Origin: Desulfovibrio sp.
GTDB taxonomy: Bacteria > Desulfobacterota > Desulfovibrionia > Desulfovibrionales > Desulfovibrionaceae
Assembly (NCBI GenBank): GCA_022839785.1
Contig: JALHJW010000005.1
Span: 123,755-187,754, forward strand
DNA length: 64,000 nucleotides
Reading direction: 5' to 3'
Shown here: positions 25,145-34,285 of the stretch, piece by piece
Position numbering within the stretch: position 1 is the stretch's first letter
Layout: each line of letters begins with the position of its first letter
Translations under genes and position numbers: made by a program
Notes under the pieces: model-generated
What the model was told of the DNA's origin: nothing
What the model saw: the letters and a program-made list of their open reading frames with translations, nothing else
The model's database searches: none

Positions 25145-26185
25145 CTACCTGCCCCCCTTCCTGGCGAAGAGGCCGCCCAGGCCGCTCCAGGTGATCTCGC
25201 GCATGCCCATGAGGCCCTCGCGCCGGAAGAGGATGATGCAGATCAGGGCCAGGGAGAAGATGACCATGCGCATGCCCGGGATGCCCGGCAGTTCGAAGCC
25301 GCCCAGGGAGACGGGGTTCTCCACGAAGCGCAGCCATTCCAGCAGCACGGTGATGCCCACGCCCGCCAGCACCGAGCCGGTGATGGAGCCCAGGCCCCCC
25401 GTGACCACGATCATGAGCACGTTGAAGGTCAGGGTGAAGAGGAACATCTTGGGGTCGATGGTGGTCAGCAGGCTGGCCAGCAGCGCCCCGCCCACCCCGG
25501 CGAAGAAGGAGCCGATGGTGAAGGAGAGCAGCTTGTGGCGGAAGACGTTCACGCCCATGGCCTTGGCCGCGATCTCGTCGTCGCGGATGGCCTTGAAGAC
25601 GTTGCCCGTGTTGCTGGACAGCAGGCGCACCACCACGAAGAGCGTGAAGACGCACCAGCCGTAGTTCCACCACAGATTGGCGTAGTCCGGGATGCCCTTG
25701 AAGCCGAGCGCGCCGTTGGTCACGCGCGGGATGTTGTTGGCGATGACCCGCACGATCTCGGCGAAGCCGAGGGTGGCGATGCCCAGGTAGTCGTCGCCCA
25801 GCTTGAGCAGGGGCAGCCCCACGAGCAGCCCGGCCAGGGCGGCGGCCAGGCCGCCCGCGGCCACGGCCACGAGGAAGGGGGCGTGCGCCTCCTGCACGAG
25901 GGGCAGGGCCTCGCCCAGGATGAAGAGCATCTCCTTTTGCGCGGGCGAGAGGATGAGGATGGAGCAGACGTACGCCCCGATGGCCATGAACCCGGCGTGG
26001 CCCAGGCTGAAGAGGCCGGTGAAGCCGTAGATCAGGTTGAGCGAGAGGGCCAGGATGATGTTCACGGCGATGAGGTTCAGGATCTGGATCTTGTAGCCGT
26101 CCAGCGCCCCTTCGGCCCACCACAGGAAGAGGCCCAGGGCCGCCACGGCCAGGACGTTGAGGGAAATCGCGGTGCTGCGGTGCAT
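25145..26185 (-). CDS. livM: Branched-chain amino acid ABC transporter permease LivM
   Basis: A 346-residue permease starting ATG 26185 (MHRSTAISLNVLAVAALG), overlapping the livH stop. About nine membrane segments. The family motif 'GLFSLGHAGFMAIGAY' appears around residues 57-72, and the ATPase-contact loop is 'AIRDDEIAAKAMGVNVFRHKLLSF'. 'SITGSVLAGVG' near the end is also typical. It pairs with LivH to form the pore. Confidence 0.92.
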   Translation of the reverse strand: MHRSTAISLNVLAVAALGLFLWWAEGALDGYKIQILNLIAVNIILALSLNLIYGFTGLFSLGHAGFMAIGAYVCSILILSPAQKEMLFILGEALPLVQEAHAPFLVAVAAGGLAAALAGLLVGLPLLKLGDDYLGIATLGFAEIVRVIANNIPRVTNGALGFKGIPDYANLWWNYGWCVFTLFVVVRLLSSNTGNVFKAIRDDEIAAKAMGVNVFRHKLLSFTIGSFFAGVGGALLASLLTTIDPKMFLFTLTFNVLMIVVTGGLGSITGSVLAGVGITVLLEWLRFVENPVSLGGFELPGIPGMRMVIFSLALICIILFRREGLMGMREITWSGLGGLFARKGGR

Positions 26186-27078
26186 CAGACCTTGTCCTCC
26201 TGGCGCGCTCCGAGCAGGCCCGTGGGCTTGTAGAGCAGGATGGCGATGAGCAGGATGAAGGCGAAGGCGTCGCGGTATCCGGCCAGATCGGGGAAGAAGG
26301 CCACGGTCATGATCTCGATGAAGCCCAGGACCAGACCGCCGATGACCGCCCCCTGGATGGAGCCGATGCCCCCGAAGACCGCGGCGATGAAGGCCTTGAA
26401 GCCCGGGATGCCGCCCATGATCGGCTGCAGCTGCGGATAGCGCAGGGCCCACATGATGCCGCTGGCCGCGGCCAGGGCCGAGCCGATGCCGAAGGTGATG
26501 GCGATGATCCGGTTCACCGGCACGCCCATCAGGTAGCTCGTCTCGATGTCCTTGCTGATGGCCCGCATGCCCAGTCCCGTCTTGGTGCGGTAGACGACGT
26601 AGACCAGCCCGAGCATGAGCAGCAGCGAGAGCGCGGGCACGAACAGGGTCAGGGGCAGCAGCCGGACCTCGCCCAGGATGATGGGGTTCTCCAGCCAGGC
26701 CGGGCGGTAGACCGCGCGCGGGATGGCCTGGAAGAAGACGATGGCCACGTTCTGCAGGAAGAAGGAGACGCCGATGGCGCTGATCAGGGCGGAGATGCGC
26801 GGCGCGTCGCGCAGGGGCCGGTAGGCGACGCGGTCCACCAGGATGCCCAGGCCCGCGGTGAAGACCACGGAGAGGAGCATGGCCAGCGGCCAGGGCAGGC
26901 TGAAGAGGGTCACGCCCCAGAAGACGAAATAGGCCCCCAGCATGAAGATCTCGCTGTGGGCGAAGTTGATCAGCCTGAGGATGCCGTAGACCATGGTGTA
27001 GCCGATGGCGATCAGCGCGTAGAGGCTGCCCAGCGTGAGGCTGTTCAGGAGGTGCTGGATGAACATTGCCGAATTCAT
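26185..27078 (-). CDS. livH: Branched-chain amino acid ABC transporter permease LivH
   Basis: A 297-residue permease with the LivH openers 'LTLGSLYALIAIGYTMVYGIL' trimmed here to the core LIAIGYTMVYG, then 'INFAHSEIFMLGAY'. The ATPase-contact loop reads 'AISKDIETSYLMGVPVNRI'. About eight membrane segments. 90 bp separate it from the binding-protein gene; that gap holds a strong hairpin. Confidence 0.92.
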   Translation of the reverse strand: MNSAMFIQHLLNSLTLGSLYALIAIGYTMVYGILRLINFAHSEIFMLGAYFVFWGVTLFSLPWPLAMLLSVVFTAGLGILVDRVAYRPLRDAPRISALISAIGVSFFLQNVAIVFFQAIPRAVYRPAWLENPIILGEVRLLPLTLFVPALSLLLMLGLVYVVYRTKTGLGMRAISKDIETSYLMGVPVNRIIAITFGIGSALAAASGIMWALRYPQLQPIMGGIPGFKAFIAAVFGGIGSIQGAVIGGLVLGFIEIMTVAFFPDLAGYRDAFAFILLIAILLYKPTGLLGARQEDKV

Positions 27079-27117
27079 GGAAAATCCTTTCTCGCCGCCG
27101 CGCGGGCGCGGCCGGAA

Positions 27118-27146
27118 GGCGGGGGGAGGGCGTCCCTCCCCCCGCC
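27118..27146 (-). terminator. Hairpin between livK and livH
   Basis: A 13-bp GC stem (27118-27130 with 27134-27146, 3-nt loop) between the binding-protein stop and livH. Such intercistronic hairpins usually allow partial read-through, leaving more binding protein than permease. Confidence 0.6.
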
Positions 27147-27168
27147 TGCGCGGCGTCGTGGTCGCGGC

Positions 27169-28302
27169 CTACAGCTCGGGCGTGATGCTGCCCACGTAGG
27201 TCTTCTTGCCGTCCTTGATGAGCACGAGGCCCACCGGCTTCTCGGCGTCGTGGGTCTCGTTGATGGTGGTCGCGCCGGTCACGCCGTCGAAGCCCTTGGT
27301 GGCGGCCAGGGCCTTGGTGATGGCGGCGGGCTCGGCCGAGCCGGCGCGCTTGATGGCGTCGATGATGATCATGTAGGCGTCGTAGCCCAGGGCCGCGTTG
27401 ACGTTGGGCTCCTTGCCCGGGAAGGCCTTGGTCCAGTCGGCGGTGAAGGCCTTGGCGGCCGGGCTCATGTCCTGCATGGAGGGATCGTAGGGGAAGGTGG
27501 TGTGCACGAAGCCTTCCACGGCCGCGCCGCCGATCTTGGTGATCTCCGGGTTGTCCATGGCGTCGCCGCCCATGATCTTGAAGGCGGCGCCCAGCTCCTT
27601 GGCCTGCTTCATGATGATCGCGCCCTCGGCGAAGTAGGAGGGGATGAAGAGGACGTCGGGCTTCTTGCTGATGATGTCGGTGAGCTGCGCGGTGAAGTCC
27701 TGGTCGCCGGACTGGTAGTTCAGGGTGGCCACGATCTCGCCGCCCTGCTTGACGAAGGACTTCTTGAAGAAGTTGGAGAGGCCCACGGAGTAGTCGTTGG
27801 CCACGTCGACGAGCATGGCGGCCTTCTTCAGGCCCAGGCTCTTGTAGGCGTAGGTGGCCGCGCCCGCGCCCTGGAAGGGATCGATGAAGCAGACGCGGAA
27901 GATGTGCTTCTTGCCCTGGGTCACGAGGGGGTTGGTGCAGGAGGTGCCGACCTGGGGAATGCCCGCCTTCTCGGAGACCTCGCCACCGGCCATGGCCAGG
28001 GAGGAGCCGTAGGTGCCGATGATGGCCTGGACCTTCTCCTTCTCGATGAGGCGCTTCACGGCGTTGGCCGCCTCGACCTTCTCGGACTTGTTGTCCACCA
28101 CGAAGAGTTCGACCTTCTTGCCCAGGACCTCGCCCACCTTTTTGTGGGCCAGCTGGACGCCCTCAAGCTCAAGCTGTCCGCCGAAGGCGTTCTGGCCGGT
28201 GAGGGGGAGGAAGACGCCGATGCGCACGGTGTTGTCGGCGGCCATGGCCGAGCCCGCGAGGGCCAGGAGCATGGCGGCGCACAGAGCGATGAGCCGTTTC
28301 AT
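27169..28302 (-). CDS. livK: Branched-chain amino acid ABC transporter substrate-binding protein
   Basis: A 377-residue periplasmic protein with a signal peptide (MKRLIALCAAMLLALAGSAMA). The mature start 'VRIGVFLPLTGQNAFGG' is the classic Peripla_BP_6 opening. 'IGTYGSSLAMAGGEVSEKAGIPQVG' and 'AALGYDAYMII' trimmed motifs support the LivJ/K family. It heads the cluster livK-H-M-G-F. The exact ligand (Leu/Ile/Val or another amino acid or amide) cannot be read from sequence. An IclR regulator lies 150 bp upstream on the same strand. Confidence 0.9.
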   Translation of the reverse strand: MKRLIALCAAMLLALAGSAMAADNTVRIGVFLPLTGQNAFGGQLELEGVQLAHKKVGEVLGKKVELFVVDNKSEKVEAANAVKRLIEKEKVQAIIGTYGSSLAMAGGEVSEKAGIPQVGTSCTNPLVTQGKKHIFRVCFIDPFQGAGAATYAYKSLGLKKAAMLVDVANDYSVGLSNFFKKSFVKQGGEIVATLNYQSGDQDFTAQLTDIISKKPDVLFIPSYFAEGAIIMKQAKELGAAFKIMGGDAMDNPEITKIGGAAVEGFVHTTFPYDPSMQDMSPAAKAFTADWTKAFPGKEPNVNAALGYDAYMIIIDAIKRAGSAEPAAITKALAATKGFDGVTGATTINETHDAEKPVGLVLIKDGKKTYVGSITPEL

Positions 28303-28455
28303 GAATGCCTCCTCAGGATGCGTTGTCCCCGCCCCGGCCCGGCGTGTCCATCACTCCGGGCTGGGCGGAAGGGTGTATGCCTCCGGCCGCGCCGCGCGCC
28401 CGGACGGGGCGGACGGCGGGACCGGTCGTAGCCGGACGCGCGGGCGCGGCGGCGC

Positions 28456-29223
28456 TCACAGCGAGACCACCGCGGAGAGTTTCTTGGCCAGCTCCACGAG
28501 ATAGGCCCCGTACTGCACCTCGAACTCGCGCATGGAGTAGCGGTCCGTGGTGGTGTCGAAGCTGACCCCGCCCACGACCTTGCCGGTGTGCAGGCTGAAC
28601 AGGGGCGCGGCGATGGCGATGAGGCCGGGCACGAACTCCTCGTTGTTCAGGGCATAGCCCTTTTCCCGGGCCAGTTTCAACTCCGCCTGCAGGGCCGCGG
28701 GGTCGGTGATGGTCTTCTCGGTCCTGGGCCGCAGCGTGAGCCGGGCCATGAGCGCCTCGCGCGCGGCGGGCTCCATGAAGGCCAGGGCGGCCTTGCCCGC
28801 GGCCAGGTAGTGCAGGTCCGAGGAGGAGATGAAGGAGCGGAAGGCGCGGGTGTCGCGCGACTCGCGGCGGTAGACGAGATGGATGGCGTCGCCCGCCAGG
28901 ATGCCCACGTCCACGTGCAGGTCGTAGGTCTGGTGGACCTCGTCCACCAGGGGCCGCACCTGGGTCACCAGCACGCTGCGCTCGCGCATGGAGTGGGCCA
29001 GGGCCAGCATGCGCGCGCCCGTGCGGTAGCGCCGGGTCTGCTCGTCCTGGCGCAGGAAGCCCTGTTCGCAGAAGGTGTTCACGTAGCGGTAGACCGAGGT
29101 CTTGTTGATCCCGACGCGGCCCGCGATCTGGCTCAGCGTGAAGCCCGCCTCCTCGTTGCCGAAGAGGTCGAGGATGCGCAGGCCCTTGGCCAGGGTCTCG
29201 GAGGCGTTGTCCTTGCCCGACAC
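28456..29223 (-). CDS. IclR-family transcriptional regulator
   Basis: A 255-residue regulator. The N-terminal winged helix (residues about 8-70) has 'TLAKGLRILDLFG' and the recognition region 'VGINKTSVYRYVNTF'. The C-terminal effector domain has 'HYLAAGKAALAFM', 'GYALNNEEFVPGLIAIAAPLF' cut here to NNEEFVPGLIAIAAP, the usual IclR ligand pocket. GTG 29223 has GGGGAG 5 bp upstream; a longer frame has no such site. It likely regulates the liv operon just downstream or itself; an inverted repeat at 29289-29325 is a candidate operator. Confidence 0.87.
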   Translation of the reverse strand: MSGKDNASETLAKGLRILDLFGNEEAGFTLSQIAGRVGINKTSVYRYVNTFCEQGFLRQDEQTRRYRTGARMLALAHSMRERSVLVTQVRPLVDEVHQTYDLHVDVGILAGDAIHLVYRRESRDTRAFRSFISSSDLHYLAAGKAALAFMEPAAREALMARLTLRPRTEKTITDPAALQAELKLAREKGYALNNEEFVPGLIAIAAPLFSLHTGKVVGGVSFDTTTDRYSMREFEVQYGAYLVELAKKLSAVVSL

Positions 29224-29288
29224 GGGACTCCCCAGGTTGCGACAGGTTCGTTGCGATGCGCTGGCGTTCGTGACGCACGGAACGGAAG

Positions 29289-29325
29289 CGGACCATGCGT
29301 TCCGCTGAAGGGAACGCACGGTCCG
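29289..29325. promoter_or_regulatory. Candidate IclR operator (inverted repeat)
   Basis: Arms 29289-29303 and 29311-29325 are 15 bp each with one mismatch and a 7-nt spacer; the inner part is GCGTTCC / GGAACGC. It is 66 bp upstream of the IclR start, where autoregulatory IclR sites usually lie. A hairpin in a leader RNA is the alternative. Confidence 0.4.
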
Positions 29326-29501
29326 GCAGCCAGAATGAGTAGTCCAAGCCGCCCGCGTTGTCAACGAATTCACAATTCCGGGAAACCGGCGATTGTCCTT
29401 GCGATCGGCTGCGGCGCAGGGAGTTGGGGGAATTTTCGCCGTTCGTGCGGGGGGTGTCCTGGCGATTCGCCGACGGGAGCCCGGGGCGGCCCGCGCGGGG
29501 G

Positions 29502-32393
29502 TCACGGCGCGCCGGGCGGCGCATCGGGCGGCGCGCCCTCCGGAGCGTCGGCCACGATGGCGGGCGGCAGCTCCACGATGAAGGTGCTGCCCCGGCCCGG
29601 CGCGGACTCCACGCGGATGGAGCCGTCGTAGTGGCGCACGATCCGCCGGCAGATGGCCAGCCCGAGCCCGGTGCCGCGCGGCTTGTCCACCAGGGTGTCG
29701 CCCTGCGCCACCTGGTGGAACTTGTCGAAGACGCGCTCCAGGTCCGCGGCCGGGATGCCCGGGCCGGTGTCGGCCACGGACAGGCGCAGGCCGCCGTCCG
29801 GCAGGCGCGCCGCGGCGACCGTGATGCGCCCGCGCGCGGTGAATTTCACGGCGTTGTTCAAAAGGTTGATGAGCACCTGCTGCAGCCGGTCGCCGTCCAC
29901 CAGGAGCGTGGCGTCGCGCGGCATGAGATCCAGGCGCAGCTCGACCTCGGGCTTCTGCGCCAGCTCGCCGCCCACGGCCTCCAGGGAGCGGCGCACCAGC
30001 CCGTGCGCGGAGAGCGGCTCGTCGCGCCAGACCAGGCGGCCCTCCTCGATCTTGGAGAGGTCCAGCACGTCGTTGATCAGCCGGGTCAGGCGGCGGCTCT
30101 CGGCCTCGATGATGCCGAGGTTCCCGGCCACGCGGCCGGCCCTGGCGCGCAGCCGCTCCTCGCCCTGGAGCAGGGGGGCGAAGGTCTGCGCGAACTCCTT
30201 GGCGATGAGCCGCGAGAAGCCCAGGATGGAGGTCAGCGGCGTGCGCAGCTCGTGCGACACGGAGGAGAGGAAGGCGGACTTGAGCCGGTCCAGCTCGCGC
30301 AGGCGGCGGTTGGCCTCCTCCAGCTCCCCGGCCTTGCGGGCCAGGGCCGCTGTGCGCTCCCGCACGCGCTCCTCCAGTTCCTCGGCGTGCCTGCGGTTCA
30401 GCTCCTCGCGCTCGCGGTAGAGGTCGATGCGTTCGAGCAGCCGCTCCGGCGGCAGCTTGAGGCGTCCCAGGACGCGGCCGTAGGCCTCGGACAGGGCCGC
30501 CTCCTCGCCGGGCGTGAAGAGCGCCGCCTCGGCCAGGGCCTGGTGGGCCGCGGCCGGGCCCAGGGGGCCGGAAAGGGCGCGCTCCATGGCGGTGCGCAGC
30601 GCGGCCAGCTCGGCCACGCTGATCCTGCGTCGGCCCGCGAGCCCGCAGCGGGCGACGCAGCCGTTCACCAGCTCCCGGGCCTTGGGCGGCGGCAGGAAGG
30701 CGCGGGCCAGCCGCAGCAGGATGCGCCGCTTGCCGGGCAGCGGGACGCTGCGGGCCAGACGCAGGCCGGGCGGCCGGAGTTGGCGGCCCGGCCGCGCGGC
30801 CTCGGCGAATTCCTGGGCGGCCTGCCGTTCCTCCGGGCCCTGGCCGAAGGAGAGGGAGACGAGGACGAGGAGCCCGGCGTTGAGCAGCATGGACCAGAAG
30901 ATGGTGTGCGAGAGCGGGTCCAGGGCTTCCAGGCCGAGGAGCGCCTGGGGCCTGAGCAGGCGCAGGCCGAAGGGGCCGTCGTGCACGAAGCCCGGGGGCA
31001 GCAGGCCGCTGTGGGCCAGAGAGGGGAGGATCAGGCAGTAGGCCCAGACCGCGAAGCCCGCGCACATCCCGGCCATGGCCCCGCGCGTGGAGGCGCGCGG
31101 CCAGAGCGCGGCCCCGAGCATGGCCGGGGCGAACTGCAGGGCCGCGGCGAAGGACATCATGCCGATGCCCACGAGCATGAAGGCGTCGCCCACCACGCGG
31201 CCGAAGAGCCAGGCCAGGAGCAGGACGCCCGCGGCCGCGGCCCGGCGGCAGCCGAGCAGGCGCTGGCGGAGCGGGGCCAGGGGCGCGAAGCGCCGGATCA
31301 GGGGCAGCAGGAGGTGGTTGGTGGTCATGGTCGCCAGGGTGGTGGCCGAGACCATGATCATGCCCAGGGAGGCGGAGAAGCCGCCCAGGAAGACCAGCAG
31401 GGCCAGCCCGGGCCGCCCCTGGGACAGGGGCAGGCGGAGCACGAAGGTGTCGGCCTGGGAGGCGGGCAGTCCCTGGAGCACGCCCTGCGCGGCGATGGGC
31501 AGGGCGAAGAGGCTGATGAGCAGCAGGTACAGGGGCAGCAGCCACATGGCCGGGCGCACGTGGCGCGGGTCCTCGTTCTCCACCACGGAGACGTGGAACT
31601 GACGCGGCAGGAACATGACCGCGGCCCCGGCCAGGATCATGTGGCTGGTCCAGACCATGTACGAGGCCCGCTCGCCGCTGCCCGGCCCGATCAGGGCCGA
31701 GCCGTCCGGGCCGGCGAGGCGGGCGAAGAGGTCGGCCGGGCCGCGGTTCAGCCCGTAGACCGTGAAGAGGCCCAGGGCCAGGAGCGCGCCCAGCTTGATG
31801 AGCGATTCCAGGGCCAGGACCGCGACCAGGCCGGGGTGGCGCTCGGCCGGGTCCAGCCGCCGCAGGCCGAAGGCGATGGTCAGCAGGGTCAGGAAGAGCG
31901 CCGTCCCGGGGCCGAGCAGCCCGGGCGGGAGCGCGGCCCCGTCCGGGCCGCCGCCGATGACCCCGAAGGCGTCGACGATGGATTTGAGCTGCAGCGAGAT
32001 GTAGGGCGTGATGCCGACCAGGGCCGCGGCCGCCGTGAGGCTGGCCAGGGCCTGGGACTTGCCGTAGCGCGCGGCCAGGAAGTCCGCCAGACTGGCGATG
32101 CGCAGGACGTTCCGGACGCGCACGAAGCGGGGCAGGAGCACGCCCCACAGGGCGCAGGCCACGGCCGGGCCGAGGTAGAGGGCCATGAACAGCAGGCCGG
32201 ACTGCACCGCGCTGCCCACGCTGCCGTAGTAGGTCCAGGAGGTGCAGTAGACGCCCAGTGCCAGGCTGTAGGTCAGGGGGTTGGCGGTCAGCCGCCGGGC
32301 CAGGGGCGAGCCGCGCTCCACGTACAGGGCCAGGCCGAGCAGCGCGCCCGCGTAGGCCAGCAGGATCAGGACGAGCCGGAGCGGGTCGTGCAT
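29502..32393 (-). CDS. Sensor kinase with N-terminal sodium:solute symporter domain (CbrA-like)
   Basis: A 963-residue protein. Residues 1-510 form about 13 membrane segments of the SSF (PutP-like) transporter fold, with 'LALGVYCTSWTYYGSVG' and 'FLGGFSASLGMIMVSATTLA' as family marks. A helical linker and coiled coil (about 640-700) lead to HisKA ('AFLSSVSHELRTPLTSIL') and HATPase ('DTGPGIPAADLERVFDKF', 'GTGLGLAICR'). No PAS domain or receiver is seen. The architecture is that of CbrA, which couples histidine transport or carbon status to signalling. The small membrane gene just upstream matches the CbrX position. Substrate and partner regulator unknown. Confidence 0.88.
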   Translation of the reverse strand: MHDPLRLVLILLAYAGALLGLALYVERGSPLARRLTANPLTYSLALGVYCTSWTYYGSVGSAVQSGLLFMALYLGPAVACALWGVLLPRFVRVRNVLRIASLADFLAARYGKSQALASLTAAAALVGITPYISLQLKSIVDAFGVIGGGPDGAALPPGLLGPGTALFLTLLTIAFGLRRLDPAERHPGLVAVLALESLIKLGALLALGLFTVYGLNRGPADLFARLAGPDGSALIGPGSGERASYMVWTSHMILAGAAVMFLPRQFHVSVVENEDPRHVRPAMWLLPLYLLLISLFALPIAAQGVLQGLPASQADTFVLRLPLSQGRPGLALLVFLGGFSASLGMIMVSATTLATMTTNHLLLPLIRRFAPLAPLRQRLLGCRRAAAAGVLLLAWLFGRVVGDAFMLVGIGMMSFAAALQFAPAMLGAALWPRASTRGAMAGMCAGFAVWAYCLILPSLAHSGLLPPGFVHDGPFGLRLLRPQALLGLEALDPLSHTIFWSMLLNAGLLVLVSLSFGQGPEERQAAQEFAEAARPGRQLRPPGLRLARSVPLPGKRRILLRLARAFLPPPKARELVNGCVARCGLAGRRRISVAELAALRTAMERALSGPLGPAAAHQALAEAALFTPGEEAALSEAYGRVLGRLKLPPERLLERIDLYREREELNRRHAEELEERVRERTAALARKAGELEEANRRLRELDRLKSAFLSSVSHELRTPLTSILGFSRLIAKEFAQTFAPLLQGEERLRARAGRVAGNLGIIEAESRRLTRLINDVLDLSKIEEGRLVWRDEPLSAHGLVRRSLEAVGGELAQKPEVELRLDLMPRDATLLVDGDRLQQVLINLLNNAVKFTARGRITVAAARLPDGGLRLSVADTGPGIPAADLERVFDKFHQVAQGDTLVDKPRGTGLGLAICRRIVRHYDGSIRVESAPGRGSTFIVELPPAIVADAPEGAPPDAPPGAP

Positions 32394-32680
32394 CAGCCGT
32401 CCCGCCCGTTGGCAGAATCGTCGTCCGGCTCTCCGCCGCCGGATTCGCCCGCGTCGTCCGCGTCGTCCGCGTCAGGGGACGCCTCCGGCGGCCCCTTCCG
32501 GCCCGCGGGGGCGTGCGCCACCAGGGCCAGGGCCAGGACCAGCCCGGCCATGGCCGCGAAGAGGCCCGTCCAGGCGGCGTACAGGGGTTTTTCCAGGAAC
32601 AGGCTGACCAGGGGCCAGTTGAAGAGCAGCCCGGCGAGGCAGAAGAGCAGCGCGGCGAGTCCGGTGCGGTTGTCGGGCAT
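32393..32680 (-). CDS. Small two-segment membrane protein, CbrX-like by position
   Basis: A 95-residue protein with two membrane segments (residues 7-27 and 34-56) and an acidic, disordered C-terminus (SPDADDADDAGESGGG). Its stop overlaps the kinase ATG at 32393, so the two are translationally coupled. In Pseudomonas a small membrane protein, CbrX, is coupled to cbrA the same way. Sequence similarity is not claimed; the link is by layout. Confidence 0.65.
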   Translation of the reverse strand: MPDNRTGLAALLFCLAGLLFNWPLVSLFLEKPLYAAWTGLFAAMAGLVLALALVAHAPAGRKGPPEASPDADDADDAGESGGGEPDDDSANGRDG

Positions 32681-32830
32681 GCGCGGGTGCCTGTTGCTGC
32701 AGGGTGGAGCGCCGAAAACGATCCGGTTCGGCCCCCATCCTACCCCATGCCGCGCGAAATGACCACTCCCGGGGCCGCGAGCGCCCTGTACGGGCCGAAA
32801 AAAATCATCCGGCCCGCCGCGCGCCGCGAG

Positions 32831-32855
32831 GAGGGCCGGGGAAGCCCCGGCCCTC
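32831..32855 (-). terminator. Terminator hairpin after the PLP enzyme gene
   Basis: A perfect 11-bp GC stem (32831-32841 with 32845-32855) 9 bp past the stop of the minus-strand gene at 32864. Confidence 0.6.
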
Positions 32856-32863
32856 TTTCCGGG

Positions 32864-34042
32864 TCAGCCCAGGGCGCGGGCGAGGTCGGCGATGAGGTCC
32901 CGCACGTCCTCGATGCCCACGGAGTAGCGGATCAGGCTCTCCGGGATGCCCATGGCCGCGCGCTGCTCGGCCGTGCATTCCACGTGGCTGGTGGTGGAGG
33001 GCGGCCCGGCGATGGTCTCCACCGCGCCCAGGTTGGCGGCCTTGTGGGCCAGCCGCAGGCGCGGCAGGAAGGCGCGCACCGCCGCGAAGGAGTTCTCCCT
33101 GAGCATGAACGAGAGCATGCCGCCGAAGCCGCGCATCTGGCGTCTGGCGATCTCGTGGCCGGGGTGGCTCTCCAGGCCCGGGTAGAAGACCTGCGAGACG
33201 CCGGGGTGGGCCGCCAGGAAGCGGGCGATCTCAAGGGCGTTCCGGTTCTGCCGCTCGACGCGCAGGTGCAGGGTCTTCATGCCGCGCAGCAGCAGGTAGG
33301 CGGACATGGGGTCCAGGGACGCGCCGTTGATCTCGCGGTAGTGGTAGATCTCGCGGATGAGGTCTGCCGGGCCGCAGGCCACGCCGCCCAGGGCGTCGGC
33401 ATGGCCGCCCAGGTACTTGGTGGCGCTGTGCAGCGCGATGTGCGCGCCCAGGGCCAGGGGGTTCTGGTTCAGGGGCGTGGCGAAGGTGTTGTCCACCATG
33501 ACCACGGCCCCGGCCGCGCGGCCCGCGCGCGCCAGGCGCTCGATGTCCACGATCTTGACCGTGGGGTTGGTGGGCGTCTCCAGGTAGAGCACGCGGCAGC
33601 CCTTGGCCGTCTCGGCCTCGATGGCCGCGAAGTCCGTGGTCTCGCACAGCGCCACCTCGATGCCGAAGCGGGGCAGGAACTCGGTGAAGAGGCGGTTGGA
33701 GCCGCCGTAGGTGTCCTTGAGCGAGACCACGCGGTCGCCGGGCCGAAGCAGCCCGAAGAGCGCGGCGGAGATGATCCCCATGCCCGAGGCAGCGCTCACA
33801 GCGGCCTCGGCCCCTTCCAGCAGGCGGACCTTCTCCTCGAAGGCGGCCACCGTGGGGTTGGTGTTGCGGCCGTAGATGTGGCCGGGCTTCTTGCACAGGG
33901 CCACGTCCAGCCATTCGTCCACGTCCCCGTAGCCGAAGGCCACGCTGTGGACCACCGGAACCTGCGTGGCGTTGCCCAGGCCGTGCTCCTCGCCGCCGCG
34001 CACGGCCAGGGTGGCGGGGCGCAGTTCGTCGTCGTGCGTCAT
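32864..34042 (-). CDS. Cys/Met-metabolism PLP-dependent enzyme (cystathionine gamma-synthase/lyase group)
   Basis: A 392-residue PLP enzyme. The Schiff-base Lys is in 'HSATKYLGGHADALGG' (about residues 207-222), the phosphate-binding 'YGRNTNPTV' near 57-65 and 'AASGMGIISAAL' near 84-95, and 'LETPTNPTVKIVDI' before the Asp of 'VMVDNTFATP'. These fit the gamma-elimination/replacement family (MetB, MetC-like, O-acetylhomoserine sulfhydrylase, methionine gamma-lyase). The exact reaction cannot be told. The protein ends with the family's 'IRYSVGIEDVRDLI'. No metabolic partner is adjacent. Confidence 0.87.
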   Translation of the reverse strand: MTHDDELRPATLAVRGGEEHGLGNATQVPVVHSVAFGYGDVDEWLDVALCKKPGHIYGRNTNPTVAAFEEKVRLLEGAEAAVSAASGMGIISAALFGLLRPGDRVVSLKDTYGGSNRLFTEFLPRFGIEVALCETTDFAAIEAETAKGCRVLYLETPTNPTVKIVDIERLARAGRAAGAVVMVDNTFATPLNQNPLALGAHIALHSATKYLGGHADALGGVACGPADLIREIYHYREINGASLDPMSAYLLLRGMKTLHLRVERQNRNALEIARFLAAHPGVSQVFYPGLESHPGHEIARRQMRGFGGMLSFMLRENSFAAVRAFLPRLRLAHKAANLGAVETIAGPPSTTSHVECTAEQRAAMGIPESLIRYSVGIEDVRDLIADLARALG

Positions 34043-34285
34043 GATCTCGTCCTTTGCTGTGCTGTGGTGCCGGCGCCGGCCGGCGGCATCCTCTCCGCCC
34101 GCGCCGCCCGTGCGCCCGGCAGGGCGGCAGGAGCTTCATAGGCGCTTTTGCGGCGCATGTGAACCGGTTCCGCGGGTCCGGCCGCGCGGCCGCGCCCCAA
34201 AGCCCGCCCGGTGGTTGCAAAAAGGCGGGAATGCGGGCAGAAGGCGGCGGGGGACGGGCGCGCAGGCGGCGCCCCGGGGGGAATC

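Noticed and set aside
29358..32762. 1,134-codon plus-strand frame
   Set aside because: Antisense to the SSF-kinase gene, whose motifs are clear; the frame is Gly/Ala/Arg/Gln-rich and unrecognisable, a by-product of high G+C third positions.
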